Shown piece by piece: positions 26,474-35,324 of a DNA stretch of 64,000 bases (the first letter of the stretch is position 1; each line of letters opens with the position of its first letter). The notes under the pieces are model-generated. The model made no database searches and had not been told where the DNA came from. It saw only the letters and a program-made list of their open reading frames with translations. The stretch is taken from positions 62,001 to 126,000 of the forward strand of contig NZ_CANKUD010000001.1 in NCBI RefSeq assembly GCF_947486615.1, given 5' to 3'. Made by a program: the position numbers and the translations under genes. Source of the DNA: an uncultured Modestobacter sp. Its GTDB lineage: Bacteria > Actinomycetota > Actinomycetes > Mycobacteriales > Geodermatophilaceae.

Positions 26474-28096
26474 CTACCGCTGGACCGGCGCCGCCGCGGC
26501 ATCGCCGGCGACATAGCCGGACACCAGGGCGGGGCCAAGGGTGCCGCCCGCGCCGCCGTAGGTCATGCCCATCGCGGTCACGGCCATCGCGTTGCCGGCC
26601 GCGTACAGCCCGGCTATCGGCTCGAGGTCGACGTCGAGCACCCGGCCCTGCGCGTCGGTACGCGGACCGCCCTTGGTGCCCAGTGCCCCGCTGTACACCC
26701 GCACCGCGTAGTACGGCGCGGTGTCCAGCGGTCCGAGGGTCGCTGCCGGGCCGGTGCCCTTGCTGGGGTCGCCCCACCACTTGTCGACGGCGCTGCCGCC
26801 GCGGCCGAAGTCCGGGTCGCACTCGTCGGCGGCGTTCTCGTTGAACCGCTTGACGGTGGACGCCAACGCGTCGGGCTGCACCCCGAGCTGGTCGGCGAGC
26901 GCCTCAATCGAGTCGGCGCGGGTGACCCACGAGGGCACGACCGCGTCGCCGCGGGTGCCGGCCAGCCCGTAGCTGGTCCAGTAACCGTGGTCGAAGACCA
27001 TCCACGCCGGGTTGTTCATGTACTCGAAGGTGGTCACGTCGACGACGTGGAAGGCCGCGCCGAAGGCGTTGTAGTTGACCGCCTCGTTGGCGAACCGCTT
27101 GCCCCGGGAGTTCACGATGATCGACCGGGGGCGGGTCCGCTCGCCGTTGACCAGCCACGAGGCGGTGCCCGTCGGCGTCGGCACGTCGATCGTCGGCGCC
27201 CACCAGGCCTCGCGCATGTTGCCCAACGCCGCCCCGACCCGCATCGCCATGCGCAGCCCGTCTCCGGTGTTCGTGGGCACCGATGCCGGCCGGTCCAAAG
27301 GCCCGCGCAGGAAGGCATCGACCAGCTCGGCGTCCCATTCGAAGCCGCCGGTGGCGATGATGACGCCGCGGGTCGCCCCGACCCCGACCGGGCCATCGGC
27401 CGTGTCGAACCGGACGCCGACCACCCGGCCGTCCTCGGTCAGCAGCCGGGCGGCCCGCATGCCGGTGCGCGGTTCGATGCCGCGGTCCAGGCACCCCTTC
27501 AACAGCCGGCCGGCCAGCGCCTGGCCGGTGCCGCGTTCGTCCCGTTCTTTGCGCCGGGCGAGCTCGGCGGCCGGCACCCCGCCCGGGGCGCCGCGGCCCA
27601 GCGGCGTCTCGGCGATGGTGACGTTGCCCGACAGCTGCGGGCCCATGGTGACCCGCGGCCCCCACTCGCCGAGGTCGGCGAACGGGAAGAGCGGGCACTC
27701 CATGGACCGCCCGCCGTTCGGCTTCGCGCCCGGGTTCTCCGGGTGGTAGTCGGGGAAGCCCTGCAGCACCTGGAAGCGGACCGGGGTGTGCTCCTCCATC
27801 CAGCGGACCATCTCCGGGCCGGTGTCCACGAAGCGCTCGGCGGCCTGCCGGTCGATGGAGCCCAGGGACAGCGAGTCGAGGTAGGTCAGTGCCTCCTCGC
27901 GGCTGTCCGGGATGCCCAGCTCGGCCATCTGCGGGTTGCCAGGTACCCAGACCATGCCGCCGGACCAGGCCGCCGTCCCGCCCACCGTGTCGGCCTTCTC
28001 GAACAGGCCCACGCTGGCACCCGCTGCCGCGGCGCGAATCGCGGCAGTCATTCCTGCGGCGCCGCTGCCGAGCACTACCACGTCGAACTGCTGCAC
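26474..28096 (-). CDS. FAD-dependent dehydrogenase, KstD/fumarate-reductase-like
   Basis: A 540-residue flavoprotein. The N-terminal FAD motif VVLGSGAAGMTAAIRAA is followed by FEKADTVGGTAAWSGGMVW. GVIIATGGFEWD is in the middle, and the C-terminal GLYAAGNAMAVTAMGMTYGG binds FAD. This is the 3-ketosteroid delta-1-dehydrogenase family pattern, which introduces a double bond next to a ketone; the family also contains other ring dehydrogenases. The GTG at 28096 has GAGGAG 7 bases upstream. It fits the ring-oxidising theme of the block; its substrate is unknown. Confidence 0.85.
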   Translation of the reverse strand: MQQFDVVVLGSGAAGMTAAIRAAAAGASVGLFEKADTVGGTAAWSGGMVWVPGNPQMAELGIPDSREEALTYLDSLSLGSIDRQAAERFVDTGPEMVRWMEEHTPVRFQVLQGFPDYHPENPGAKPNGGRSMECPLFPFADLGEWGPRVTMGPQLSGNVTIAETPLGRGAPGGVPAAELARRKERDERGTGQALAGRLLKGCLDRGIEPRTGMRAARLLTEDGRVVGVRFDTADGPVGVGATRGVIIATGGFEWDAELVDAFLRGPLDRPASVPTNTGDGLRMAMRVGAALGNMREAWWAPTIDVPTPTGTASWLVNGERTRPRSIIVNSRGKRFANEAVNYNAFGAAFHVVDVTTFEYMNNPAWMVFDHGYWTSYGLAGTRGDAVVPSWVTRADSIEALADQLGVQPDALASTVKRFNENAADECDPDFGRGGSAVDKWWGDPSKGTGPAATLGPLDTAPYYAVRVYSGALGTKGGPRTDAQGRVLDVDLEPIAGLYAAGNAMAVTAMGMTYGGAGGTLGPALVSGYVAGDAAAAPVQR

Positions 28097-28288
28097 CGAT
28101 GTCTCCTCGCCGTTGGGGAACGGCGCCCCGCGGAAGCGGGCCGGGGAGGCCGGTTACGACCGGGCGCACGTCCCCCCACACTGGACAGCAGCCCGACCGG
28201 CGTCAAGGCCTCTCCGCTGAATCATTGAGCTGATTTCTCGGAGCGGTGCACCCGTGTCCTGCGCGAGGGAGTCGAGGTCGTGGCGGGG

Positions 28289-28933
28289 TCAGCCGGCTGT
28301 TGTCGCGTGGACGCAGAACCGGACGAGGTGGTCGCATTCGGCCGCGGTGGGTGTCGTTCCCCGCACCACGTGCCGCTGCAGCGTTCCGAGCACGACGTCC
28401 TGGAGCACGCGTGCGTCGAGGTCGGGCTCGGGGCGGCCGAGGGTGGTGAGCGGGGCGACGAGGAGTGCGCCGAGCTGGTCCAGCAGGGTGAGCCCGGCCG
28501 CCTCGCGGAGCCGGCCGGCCAGCACCACCGGGCGCATGACCGCGGTGCTCTGCCGGGCGGCTCCGGGCCGGGTCACCTGGGCCAGCAACCCCTCGACCCA
28601 GGCCACCACCTGGTCGGCCGGCTCGGCCTGCCGGGCCATCCGGGTCGCCAGGTAGCCCCGCACCCGCACCAGCCCACGCTCGGCGACGGCCAGCAACAGG
28701 TCGTGCTTGCCAGGGAAGTAGCGGTAAAACGTCTGGTTCGACGTCCCGGCCTCCGCCACGATGTCGGCGACCCGCGGCTCGACCGGCGCCACCCGCTCGG
28801 CCACCCGCAGCGCGGCGTCGAGGATCTGGTCCACCTCGGTCAGCGCGTCGCGCTGCTGTCGGGAGAGCCCACGCTCCACCGCGGCCCGCACCGAGTCCGG
28901 CACCTCGTCCTGTTGCACCCGCACAGTCTCCAC
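28289..28933 (-). CDS. TetR-family regulator
   Basis: A 214-residue protein with one TetR HTH: ILDAALRVAERVAPVEPRVA leads into the recognition helix TSNQTFYRYFPGKHDLLLA (about 50-68). The C-terminal part is a helical ligand domain. The GTG at 28933 has GGAG 8 bases upstream; GTGs at 28924 and 28918 are alternatives. It lies between the KstD-like gene and the dioxygenase, both on the same strand, so it probably controls one or both. Confidence 0.8.
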   Translation of the reverse strand: METVRVQQDEVPDSVRAAVERGLSRQQRDALTEVDQILDAALRVAERVAPVEPRVADIVAEAGTSNQTFYRYFPGKHDLLLAVAERGLVRVRGYLATRMARQAEPADQVVAWVEGLLAQVTRPGAARQSTAVMRPVVLAGRLREAAGLTLLDQLGALLVAPLTTLGRPEPDLDARVLQDVVLGTLQRHVVRGTTPTAAECDHLVRFCVHATTAG

Positions 28934-28983
28934 TGCGGAGGCTCCGCGCCGAGGACGGGTGCCGGCCACGCGGTCCCGGCCGG

Positions 28984-29844
28984 TCAAGCCGAGGTGGCGA
29001 CCGCCATGCCGGTGATCCACTCCCGGACGGGCTCGTAGACCAGGCGGTGCAGTGGCCGACCACCGCCGGCGGCTCCCGCGGCCAGCCAGGTGCGGACCTC
29101 GTTGGCGCCGGCGCCGGCGCGCTGTCGGGCGCTGTCGGTCAGCGATGCCAGGGCGGCCGCGTCCCAGGACTCCAGGGCCGTCAGGAAGGCCTCGTCCCAC
29201 TCCGGCCGGATCAGGTCGCGGGCAGCCTCGGAACCTGCGGCGATGAGCGCGGCGCGGTCCTCGTCGTTGATGTAGTAGTCGTCGATCTCCAGGCTGGGCG
29301 GGGAGTGCGACAGCCCACCGGTGCCGATGACGAGCACCCGGTCGTCGCGGCCGTCCAGGAACTGCCCGACAGCGGTGCCCAGGGCCAGGACCCGGTCGGC
29401 AGTGGGCAGCGGAGGCATCGCGCAGTTGACCGACACCGGCAGCACCGGACGCTCGTCCAGGCCGCCCAGCAGGTCGCGCAACGGCAGACCGAAGGCGTGG
29501 TCGAGGCCGACGTCGCGGCACACCGCGATGTCTATCCCGGAGGCCAGCAGATGCTCGCTGAGCCCCTGGGCGGTCTCCTTCGGAACGTTGAGCTGACCGC
29601 CCTCATGGGGGCCCTCGTCGATGACCTCCGCCGAGAGGGAGACCGAGAAGGTGGGGACGACGTGCCGGAAGGCGCGACGGTGGTCGCCGCCGAAGAGGAC
29701 GACGTAGTCGGGGTCGAACTCCTCGACCAGTGCACGGGCCTCGGCCAGACCCTTGCGGAACATGGGGCCCTCGACGTGCTCGGGGTCCCGCTCCTTGCCC
29801 GGGCTGTGGCTCGCGCAGACCACCAGCCGCTGTCGATCGGTCAT
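28984..29844 (-). CDS. Class III extradiol ring-cleavage dioxygenase (LigB/MhpB-like)
   Basis: A 286-residue protein with the layout of MhpB (2,3-dihydroxyphenylpropionate 1,2-dioxygenase): CASHSPG at the start, VVLFGGDHRRAF (metal-site His near residue 55), VGLDHAFGLPLRDLLGGL (acid-base His near 115) and RVLVIGTGGLSHSPP (near 180). These enzymes use Fe(II) and O2 to open a catechol ring at the meta position. GGGAGAG precedes the ATG at 29844. It complements the MhpA-like hydroxylase at 1619-3256. A TGTACAC/TGTCAGAT element lies 100 bases upstream of its start. Confidence 0.85.
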   Translation of the reverse strand: MTDRQRLVVCASHSPGKERDPEHVEGPMFRKGLAEARALVEEFDPDYVVLFGGDHRRAFRHVVPTFSVSLSAEVIDEGPHEGGQLNVPKETAQGLSEHLLASGIDIAVCRDVGLDHAFGLPLRDLLGGLDERPVLPVSVNCAMPPLPTADRVLALGTAVGQFLDGRDDRVLVIGTGGLSHSPPSLEIDDYYINDEDRAALIAAGSEAARDLIRPEWDEAFLTALESWDAAALASLTDSARQRAGAGANEVRTWLAAGAAGGGRPLHRLVYEPVREWITGMAVATSA

Positions 29845-29946
29845 CAACTCTCCCAGGTCCCACCGCGGTGGACCGAGCCCGCCACGGCATCGGTGGTCGC
29901 GTTCCTCAGGGCAGCCGTGCTGTGCCCTGGACCCGCGCACGATGTC

Positions 29947-29964
29947 GTGTACACGCTGTCAGAT
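29947..29964 (+). promoter_or_regulatory. TGTACAC-TGTCAGAT element
   Basis: GTGTACACGCTGTCAGAT lies in the 145-base gap between the GntR gene and the dioxygenase gene. The core CGTGTACACG is itself a perfect 10-base palindrome. Confidence 0.5.
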
Positions 29965-29989
29965 CGGCTCGGGGACAGCAAGAGCGTTC

Positions 29990-30775
29990 TCAGGGGAGCA
30001 GGTTCAGCACCGAGGTGGGGCCGTCGGCCTCGAGCAGGTAGGCGCTGCCCGCACTGAGGTGGCGCCGCCAGAGGTCCTCGGCCTTCGCGGCGTCACGCGC
30101 GGCGATGTGGTCGACGAGCAGCCGGTGGCTCTTCATGGTCAGCCGGTAGGCGCGGTCGTGCGAGTCCGTGCCCTGATCGGCGACGACCCGGGTCCGGTTG
30201 GCCGGGTGCACGATGTCGGCCAGCATCGCGTTGAGCAGGGCGAGGGTGTCGTTGCCGGCCAGTTGCACGACGAGGTCGTGGAAGGCGCTGTGCGCCTCGA
30301 CCCGGGTGGCCGGGTCGTCGGCCGCGCCGTGGTCGGCCAGCGCCTCCTCGAGCTTTGCCAGGTCGGCCTTGGTGCGCCGGCGCGCCAGCATCGCGGCGGT
30401 CGGCGGCTCCAGGACCAGCCGGGCCTCCCAGACATCGCGCAGCGTCGTCCCGCGGTGCTGCAGGACCATGCCCGCGTAGCGGGCGGCCACCTCGAGGCTG
30501 GGCGCCCGGACGCGGCCGCCGCCGCCGGCACCGCGCCGGACCTCGATCAGCGACTCGGACTCCAGCACCCGGAAGGCCTCCCGCAGCGTGGGGCGGGACA
30601 CTCCGAACTGCTGCATGAGGGCGGGCTCGGACGGCAGTGCGTCGCCCTCGGAGAGCTCGCCCTTGATGATCCGGCCGCGCAGGTCCGAGGCCACGAGTTC
30701 GGCCATCTTCGGCACCCGCACCGGTTGCCCCACTGCACCGGAGACGTTGCGCAGAGGTCGTCCGTTCTGCGGCAC
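29990..30775 (-). CDS. GntR-family regulator, FadR/FCD type
   Basis: A 261-residue protein. The winged HTH lies at about residues 24-90 (GDALPSEPALMQQFGVSRPT, then LREAFRVLESESLIEVRRG). The C-terminal all-helical FCD domain has its metal-type residues in HSAFHDLVVQLAGN and later HRLLVDHI. FCD regulators usually respond to small organic acids. The GTG start has GGAGG 7 bases upstream. A paralogue lies at 41114-41905 (same KMAELVA opening). A TGTCAGAC element lies 59 bases upstream of its own start, which suggests autoregulation. Confidence 0.88.
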   Translation of the reverse strand: MPQNGRPLRNVSGAVGQPVRVPKMAELVASDLRGRIIKGELSEGDALPSEPALMQQFGVSRPTLREAFRVLESESLIEVRRGAGGGGRVRAPSLEVAARYAGMVLQHRGTTLRDVWEARLVLEPPTAAMLARRRTKADLAKLEEALADHGAADDPATRVEAHSAFHDLVVQLAGNDTLALLNAMLADIVHPANRTRVVADQGTDSHDRAYRLTMKSHRLLVDHIAARDAAKAEDLWRRHLSAGSAYLLEADGPTSVLNLLP

Positions 30776-30833
30776 CTGAGGTCCTCCGGATCACCATGAG
30801 CTGATGGAACGCCGTTGCGCTCCGTGCTGACCA

Positions 30834-30841
30834 GTCTGACA
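30834..30841 (-). promoter_or_regulatory. TGTCAGAC element before the GntR gene
   Basis: On the minus strand GGGATGTCAGACTGGTCAGC contains the octamer found also at 13326-13333. It is 59 bases upstream of the regulator start. The TGTACAC part is absent here. Confidence 0.35.
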
Positions 30842-30894
30842 TCCCGGGGATGGTGTTCCGGTAGACGACTACCCGGATTGCTGAGAGGCGGGTC

Positions 30895-32109
30895 TCAGAG
30901 CACCGCCCCGGCGATCTTGAGCTCGAGCACCTCCTCGGTGGACAGCCCCAGCTCGGCGAGCACCTCGTCGGTGTGCTCGCCGTGGTCGGGCGCCCGGCGG
31001 GTGTCGCCGGGCTCCTCGTTGAACTGCAGCGGTGCCGGGACCAGTTGGAACGGCCGGCCGGCGGAGTCGGTGACGTCCCGCAGGTAGCCGTTGGCGAGGA
31101 CCTGCGGGTCGGTGAGGACCTCGCGCGGGTGCGCAACCGGCGCCCAGGCCCCGCGCCCGGCGGCGAGCAGGTCCTGCGCCTCCCGGAAGGTCCGCCGGGA
31201 GAAGAGATCGGCGATGACCGCGGTCGCCTCCCGGAAGTGGGTCCTCCGCGCTGCGTGGTCGGCGAAGCGCGGATCGGTCGCGAGCTCAGGCGCGCCCAGG
31301 GCCGCGGTCAGCTCGGGCCAGAAGCGGTCGGACTGCAACATGACCAGCGAGACGTGCCGGCCATCGCTGGTGCGGTAGGAGTTGACCAGGGCGTTGGGCG
31401 CGTCGGCCGGCGCGTACCGGGGCATCCGCTCGACCCCGTGCGCGGCGGCGGCCGCCAGGGTCGCGCCGACCGCCCAGGCGCCGGTCGACAGGAGCGACCC
31501 GTCGACGGTCAGCGCCTCACCGGTCCGTTCCCGGTGCAGCAGCGCGGCGGAGATCCCGCCGGCGAGAGTGAGCCCCGACAGCACGTCGCCGAAGGCGGCC
31601 CCCGGCTGGGAGAGAGGGTGGTCGAGTTCCGGGGTGCTCGCCGTGTCCGCCGCGCCGGACCTGGCCCAGAAGGAGGTGCTGTCGTACCCGCCGGCGTCAG
31701 CTTCCGCGCCGCGCGGGCCGTGCGCGGACCCCCGCGCGTAGACGATGTCGGGGTTGACCGCCCGGATGTCGGCGACGTCGATACCAAGCGCGCGCCGGGC
31801 CGCAGGCAGCACGTTCGTGAGAAAGACGTCGGATCGGGCGGCCAGCCGCAGCAGCACCTCCCGGCCCTGCGCGGACTTCAGGTCCAGCCCCACGCTGCGC
31901 TTGCCCCGGTTGGGCAGCTCGACCATGTGCGCGACCGCGCCCTCGGGCACCAGACCGGAGGTGACCAGCCCTCGCTGCGGGTCGCCGGTGGCTGGGTGCT
32001 CGATCTTCACCACGTCGGCGCCCCACTCGGCCAGGACGCCGCTGGCCACCGGGACGTAGGTCCACGACGCCACTTCCAGGACTCGGATCCCAGTCATGAT
32101 CGCTACCAT
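30895..32109 (-). CDS. CaiB/BaiF-type CoA-transferase, second copy
   Basis: A 404-residue class III CoA-transferase, clearly a paralogue of the gene at 8990: both share WTxVP near residue 17, EWGADVVKIEHPATGDPQRG, NRGKRSVGLDL and a C-terminus DHGEHTDEVLAELGLS. The start at 32109 has GAGGAG 8 bases upstream and aligns with the start of its paralogue; the frame open to 32175 is not needed. It would activate or exchange an acid as a CoA ester in the second catabolic block. Confidence 0.9.
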   Translation of the reverse strand: MVAIMTGIRVLEVASWTYVPVASGVLAEWGADVVKIEHPATGDPQRGLVTSGLVPEGAVAHMVELPNRGKRSVGLDLKSAQGREVLLRLAARSDVFLTNVLPAARRALGIDVADIRAVNPDIVYARGSAHGPRGAEADAGGYDSTSFWARSGAADTASTPELDHPLSQPGAAFGDVLSGLTLAGGISAALLHRERTGEALTVDGSLLSTGAWAVGATLAAAAAHGVERMPRYAPADAPNALVNSYRTSDGRHVSLVMLQSDRFWPELTAALGAPELATDPRFADHAARRTHFREATAVIADLFSRRTFREAQDLLAAGRGAWAPVAHPREVLTDPQVLANGYLRDVTDSAGRPFQLVPAPLQFNEEPGDTRRAPDHGEHTDEVLAELGLSTEEVLELKIAGAVL

Positions 32110-32221
32110 CGCGCAACTCCTCGTCGTCGTAGTGCGAGTTGACCGCACGTGGTGCCGATTGCTCGGCTGGTGCACTGTCGGCTGCGCGTGGCCGGTAGGC
32201 CGGGCTCTGGCGGGCGCCGGG

Positions 32222-33217
32222 TCACCCCGCTGTGGTGAGGGTCAGGACGACCTTGCCCACGGCGCTCCGGTCTGCCAGGGCGCGAAGTGCCTCCGGCGCC
32301 TGCTTCAGCGGGTAGCGGGCGGAGACGTTGGCCATCAGACCCCGCTCGTGAAGAGCCGCCAGCTCCGCGGCATCCCGCGCCGCCAGCGACGGATGGTGCT
32401 CGGCGAACCTGCGGATCTCGAAGCCGAGCGCGGTCACTTCCTTGAGCAGCAGCAGGTTGAGCGGGATCCGCGGGATGGCGCCCGACGCATATCCCAGAGT
32501 GACGAAACGGCCTCCTCGGCGCATTCCACGCAGCATGGGTTCGGCAAGGCCCCCACCGACGAGATCCAGTACGACGTCGGCACCGCCGTCGGTGAGGCGG
32601 CGAACCTCCCCCTTGACGTCCGCGGTCGTGGAGAGGTCGAGCACCGCGTCCGCGCGCAGGCGGCGGCAGAAGGCGGCCTTCGCCGGGGTCGAGACCACCG
32701 CGAGGACGTGTGCGCCCAGTTCCCGCGCCAGCACGACCGCGGCGGAGCCGACGCCGCCGGCGGCTCCGGTGATGGCCACCCACTCCGCTGCCCGAACGAC
32801 AGCGGCCGAGCGCAGCGCCGAGTACGCCGTCCCGTACGCGACCCCGGTGGCCGCGGCGGTGACGAGGTCGACGCCGTCGGGAACCCGGCGCACCGCCGTC
32901 GCCGCCAGCACCACCTGCTCCGCGAAAGCACCGGACATCACCTGCCCCGTCACCCTGTCGCCCGGGCGCACCGTCGAGACACCCGGGCCGATCGCAGCGA
33001 CCACCCCGGAGAACTCGCTGCCGGGGGTGAAGGGGACAGGCACGGGCACCTGGTAGCCGGCGGACACGAAGAGCAGGTCGGTGAAGTTCACCCCGGCCAC
33101 GTGCACGTCGACCACCACCTCGTCATGGCCGGGCGTGGGGTCCTCGACGTCCTGCACCTCCAACACCTGAGCCAGCTCGTCGACTCCGGCGTGGCGCAGG
33201 CAGCGCAGGGCCTTCAC
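32222..33217 (-). CDS. Zinc-free quinone oxidoreductase-like MDR protein
   Basis: A 331-residue medium-chain dehydrogenase/reductase of the quinone oxidoreductase (QOR) group: VAGVNFTDLLFVSAGYQ, TPGSEFSGVVAAIG and the NADPH-binding ITGAAGGVGSAAVVLARELG. The Cys and His zinc ligands of alcohol dehydrogenases are absent. It would reduce a quinone or an enone with NADPH. The GTG at 33217 gives the normal family length; the ribosome site is weak. It is divergent from the phosphotransferase, with two palindromic repeats between. Confidence 0.8.
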   Translation of the reverse strand: MKALRCLRHAGVDELAQVLEVQDVEDPTPGHDEVVVDVHVAGVNFTDLLFVSAGYQVPVPVPFTPGSEFSGVVAAIGPGVSTVRPGDRVTGQVMSGAFAEQVVLAATAVRRVPDGVDLVTAAATGVAYGTAYSALRSAAVVRAAEWVAITGAAGGVGSAAVVLARELGAHVLAVVSTPAKAAFCRRLRADAVLDLSTTADVKGEVRRLTDGGADVVLDLVGGGLAEPMLRGMRRGGRFVTLGYASGAIPRIPLNLLLLKEVTALGFEIRRFAEHHPSLAARDAAELAALHERGLMANVSARYPLKQAPEALRALADRSAVGKVVLTLTTAG

Positions 33218-33350
33218 CCGCAGCTCGAAACACTGTTCTGCATCCAGCAGAACGTACGGGTAGCCCGCGGTCCGGTCAACGCACCGGGTCAGGCGCCGGA
33301 TGGAAGCGTGTTCCGGGGTCCTGCGTGCGTGGGCGGGCCAACATGTCGCA

Positions 33351-33388
33351 GAGTATGGTTCTGCCAAATCGAGAATGCTATTCTGCCA
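33351..33388. promoter_or_regulatory. Two tandem operator-like repeats in a divergent promoter
   Basis: The unit GAGTATGGTTCTGCCA (33351-33366) is followed by GAGAATGCTATTCTGCCA (33371-33388). The second contains the perfect palindrome AGAAT-GCT-ATTCT (33372-33384). TATTCT (33379-33384) could serve as a -10 box for the rightward operon. The layout fits binding of a TetR-like repressor; the protein is unknown. Confidence 0.5.
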
Positions 33389-33454
33389 TGGAGACCGTTG
33401 GAAGCGCCGAGAGGACGTCAGGCCTGTGCGATCACAGTGGAGCGAGGACAAGCC

Positions 33455-34519
33455 GTGAGCGACGGGACGGCGCCCCCCGCGTCGGCCCCCCTGGACCTGG
33501 CGGCACTGACCCGCTGGATGGACGCCGAAGGGATCGCCGGGGGAGGCGAGCAACCTGTGGTTGCCCGGCTCTCCGGCGGCTCGCAGAACGAGCTCTACTC
33601 ACTGGACCGGGGAGGGCAGCGGTCCGTGCTCCGGATGCCACCGGTCACCGCGGCGCCCGAGCGGATGGACGGGCTCCGCCGCGAACTGCGACTGGTCCGT
33701 GCACTCAAGGGCACCGATGTCCCGCACGCCGAGCTCATCGCCGGTGACGACACCGGCACCGTCCTGGGCGCGCCGTTCTACCTGATGCGCGCCGTGGACG
33801 GCTGGTCGCCCGCGGACTACCGCACCTGGCCGGCCCCCTTCGACACCGACCTGTCGGCGCGGGGCGAGCTGGCCTTCGAGCTGGTCGACGGCATCGCGAA
33901 GCTGGCCCGGGTGGACTGGCGGGCCCGCGGCCTGGAGGGCTTCGGCCGGCCGGAGAAGTTCCACGAACGGCAGGTCGACCGCTGGCTGGCGTTCCTCGGA
34001 AGCTACCGGTTCCGGGAGCTGCCCGGGCTGGACGAGGCCGCGGAGTGGTTGCGCATCAACAGGCCGCGCACCTACGAGCCCGGGGTCATGCACGGTGACT
34101 ACCAGTTCGCCAACGTCATGTACGCCCACGGGGCGCCGGCCCGGCTCGCGGCGATCATCGACTGGGAGATGACCACCATCGGCGACCCGCTGCTGGATCT
34201 GGGTTGGGCGCTGCTGGGCTGGAGCCGCGGCGAGGAGCCGGGCGGCAACGGCCTGGGCTACGTCGACCTCACGGGCATGCCGCGCCGCAGTGTGCTGCTG
34301 GAGCACTACGAGCGGGTGAGCGGCCGGTCCACCGAGGACATCGACTACTACCTCGTGCTGGCGAACTGGAAGCTCGGCGTCGTCCTGGAGAAGAGCTACG
34401 CGGCCTTCGTCGCCGGGCAGCCCGTCGACCCCAAGGTCGAGGCCTTCGGCCCGATCGTGGTGGACCTGCTGCAGACCGCCGCGGACCTGGCGAGGTCACT
34501 ACCGACCGGCGGTCGCTGA
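33455..34519 (+). CDS. Aminoglycoside-phosphotransferase-fold protein of acyl-CoA dehydrogenase clusters
   Basis: A 354-residue kinase-fold protein. The catalytic loop reads VMHGDYQFANVM (about 209-220) and the metal-binding Asp is in IIDWEMTTIGDPLLDLGWAL (about 233-252). Similar proteins stand next to acyl-CoA dehydrogenase genes across actinobacteria and as the N-terminal half of ACAD10/11-type enzymes, which phosphorylate 4-hydroxyacyl-CoAs. That role is plausible here but inferred. GTG 33455 has GAGG upstream; an open frame extends far upstream but crosses the promoter region. It starts a rightward operon of SDR, dehydrogenase and SDR. Confidence 0.8.
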   Translation: MSDGTAPPASAPLDLAALTRWMDAEGIAGGGEQPVVARLSGGSQNELYSLDRGGQRSVLRMPPVTAAPERMDGLRRELRLVRALKGTDVPHAELIAGDDTGTVLGAPFYLMRAVDGWSPADYRTWPAPFDTDLSARGELAFELVDGIAKLARVDWRARGLEGFGRPEKFHERQVDRWLAFLGSYRFRELPGLDEAAEWLRINRPRTYEPGVMHGDYQFANVMYAHGAPARLAAIIDWEMTTIGDPLLDLGWALLGWSRGEEPGGNGLGYVDLTGMPRRSVLLEHYERVSGRSTEDIDYYLVLANWKLGVVLEKSYAAFVAGQPVDPKVEAFGPIVVDLLQTAADLARSLPTGGR

Positions 34520-34520
34520 C

Positions 34521-35282
34521 ATGGGCCACCCGCACGAGCTGTTCGACCTGACCGACCGGGTGGTGCTGGTGACCGGCGGCAGCCGGGGACTGGGCCGGGA
34601 GATGGTGCTGGCCGCCGCCCGGTGTGGTGCCGACGTCGTCATCGCCAGCCGGGACCAGGCCGCCTGCGACGCCGTCGCCGCGGAGGTCGAGGAGAGCACC
34701 GGTCGCAGCGCCCTGCCGTACGCCGTGCACGTAGGCCGCTGGGACCAGCTCGACGGCCTGGTCGAGGCGGCCTACGGCCGGTTCGGGAAGGTCGACGTCC
34801 TGATCAACAACGCCGGGATGTCACCGACCTACGACTCGCTCGCCGAGGTCTCGGAAAAGCTCTTCGACGCCGTGGTGAACCTGAACTTCAAGGGCCCGTT
34901 CCGGCTCAGCGCCCTGATCGGCGAGCGGATGGTCGCAGCCGGCCGCGGTTCGATTATCAACGTCAGCTCTACCGGGTCGCTGCGCCCGATGGCGTCGATC
35001 GTCCCGTACGCCGGGGCCAAGGCGGCGCTCAACGCCATGACCGAGGGCCTCGCCCAGGCCTTCGGGCCCACGGTCCGGGTGAACACGCTCATGCCCGGCC
35101 AGATGCGCACCGACGTCGCCAAGGCGTGGGACCTGGCGGCGATGGAGCCCAGCATCGAGCGGATCGCGCTGCAGCGCATCGGCGAGCCCGGCGAGATCGT
35201 GGGGGCGGCGATCTTCCTCGCCTCCGACGCCTCCAGCTACACCTCCGGCGCGACCCTGCGGGTCGACGGAGGCATCCCGTGA
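34521..35282 (+). CDS. Short-chain dehydrogenase/reductase
   Basis: A 253-residue classical SDR with VTGGSRGLGREM, NNAGMSPTY, the serine in NVSSTGS and the active pair PYAGAKAA. The C-terminal YTSGATLRVDGG is typical. The start is one base after the TGA of the phosphotransferase gene, so translation is coupled. It probably oxidises a hydroxyacyl-CoA. Confidence 0.88.
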   Translation: MGHPHELFDLTDRVVLVTGGSRGLGREMVLAAARCGADVVIASRDQAACDAVAAEVEESTGRSALPYAVHVGRWDQLDGLVEAAYGRFGKVDVLINNAGMSPTYDSLAEVSEKLFDAVVNLNFKGPFRLSALIGERMVAAGRGSIINVSSTGSLRPMASIVPYAGAKAALNAMTEGLAQAFGPTVRVNTLMPGQMRTDVAKAWDLAAMEPSIERIALQRIGEPGEIVGAAIFLASDASSYTSGATLRVDGGIP

Positions 35283-35324
35283 ACCGTCCGACATCCTGAT
35301 CCGCCGACCCGAGAGGATCCCGCC

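Noticed and set aside
32096-33454. Upstream extension of the phosphotransferase frame
   Set aside because: It runs antisense through the quinone oxidoreductase and through the divergent promoter with its palindromic repeats; the kinase fold needs only the part from 33455.
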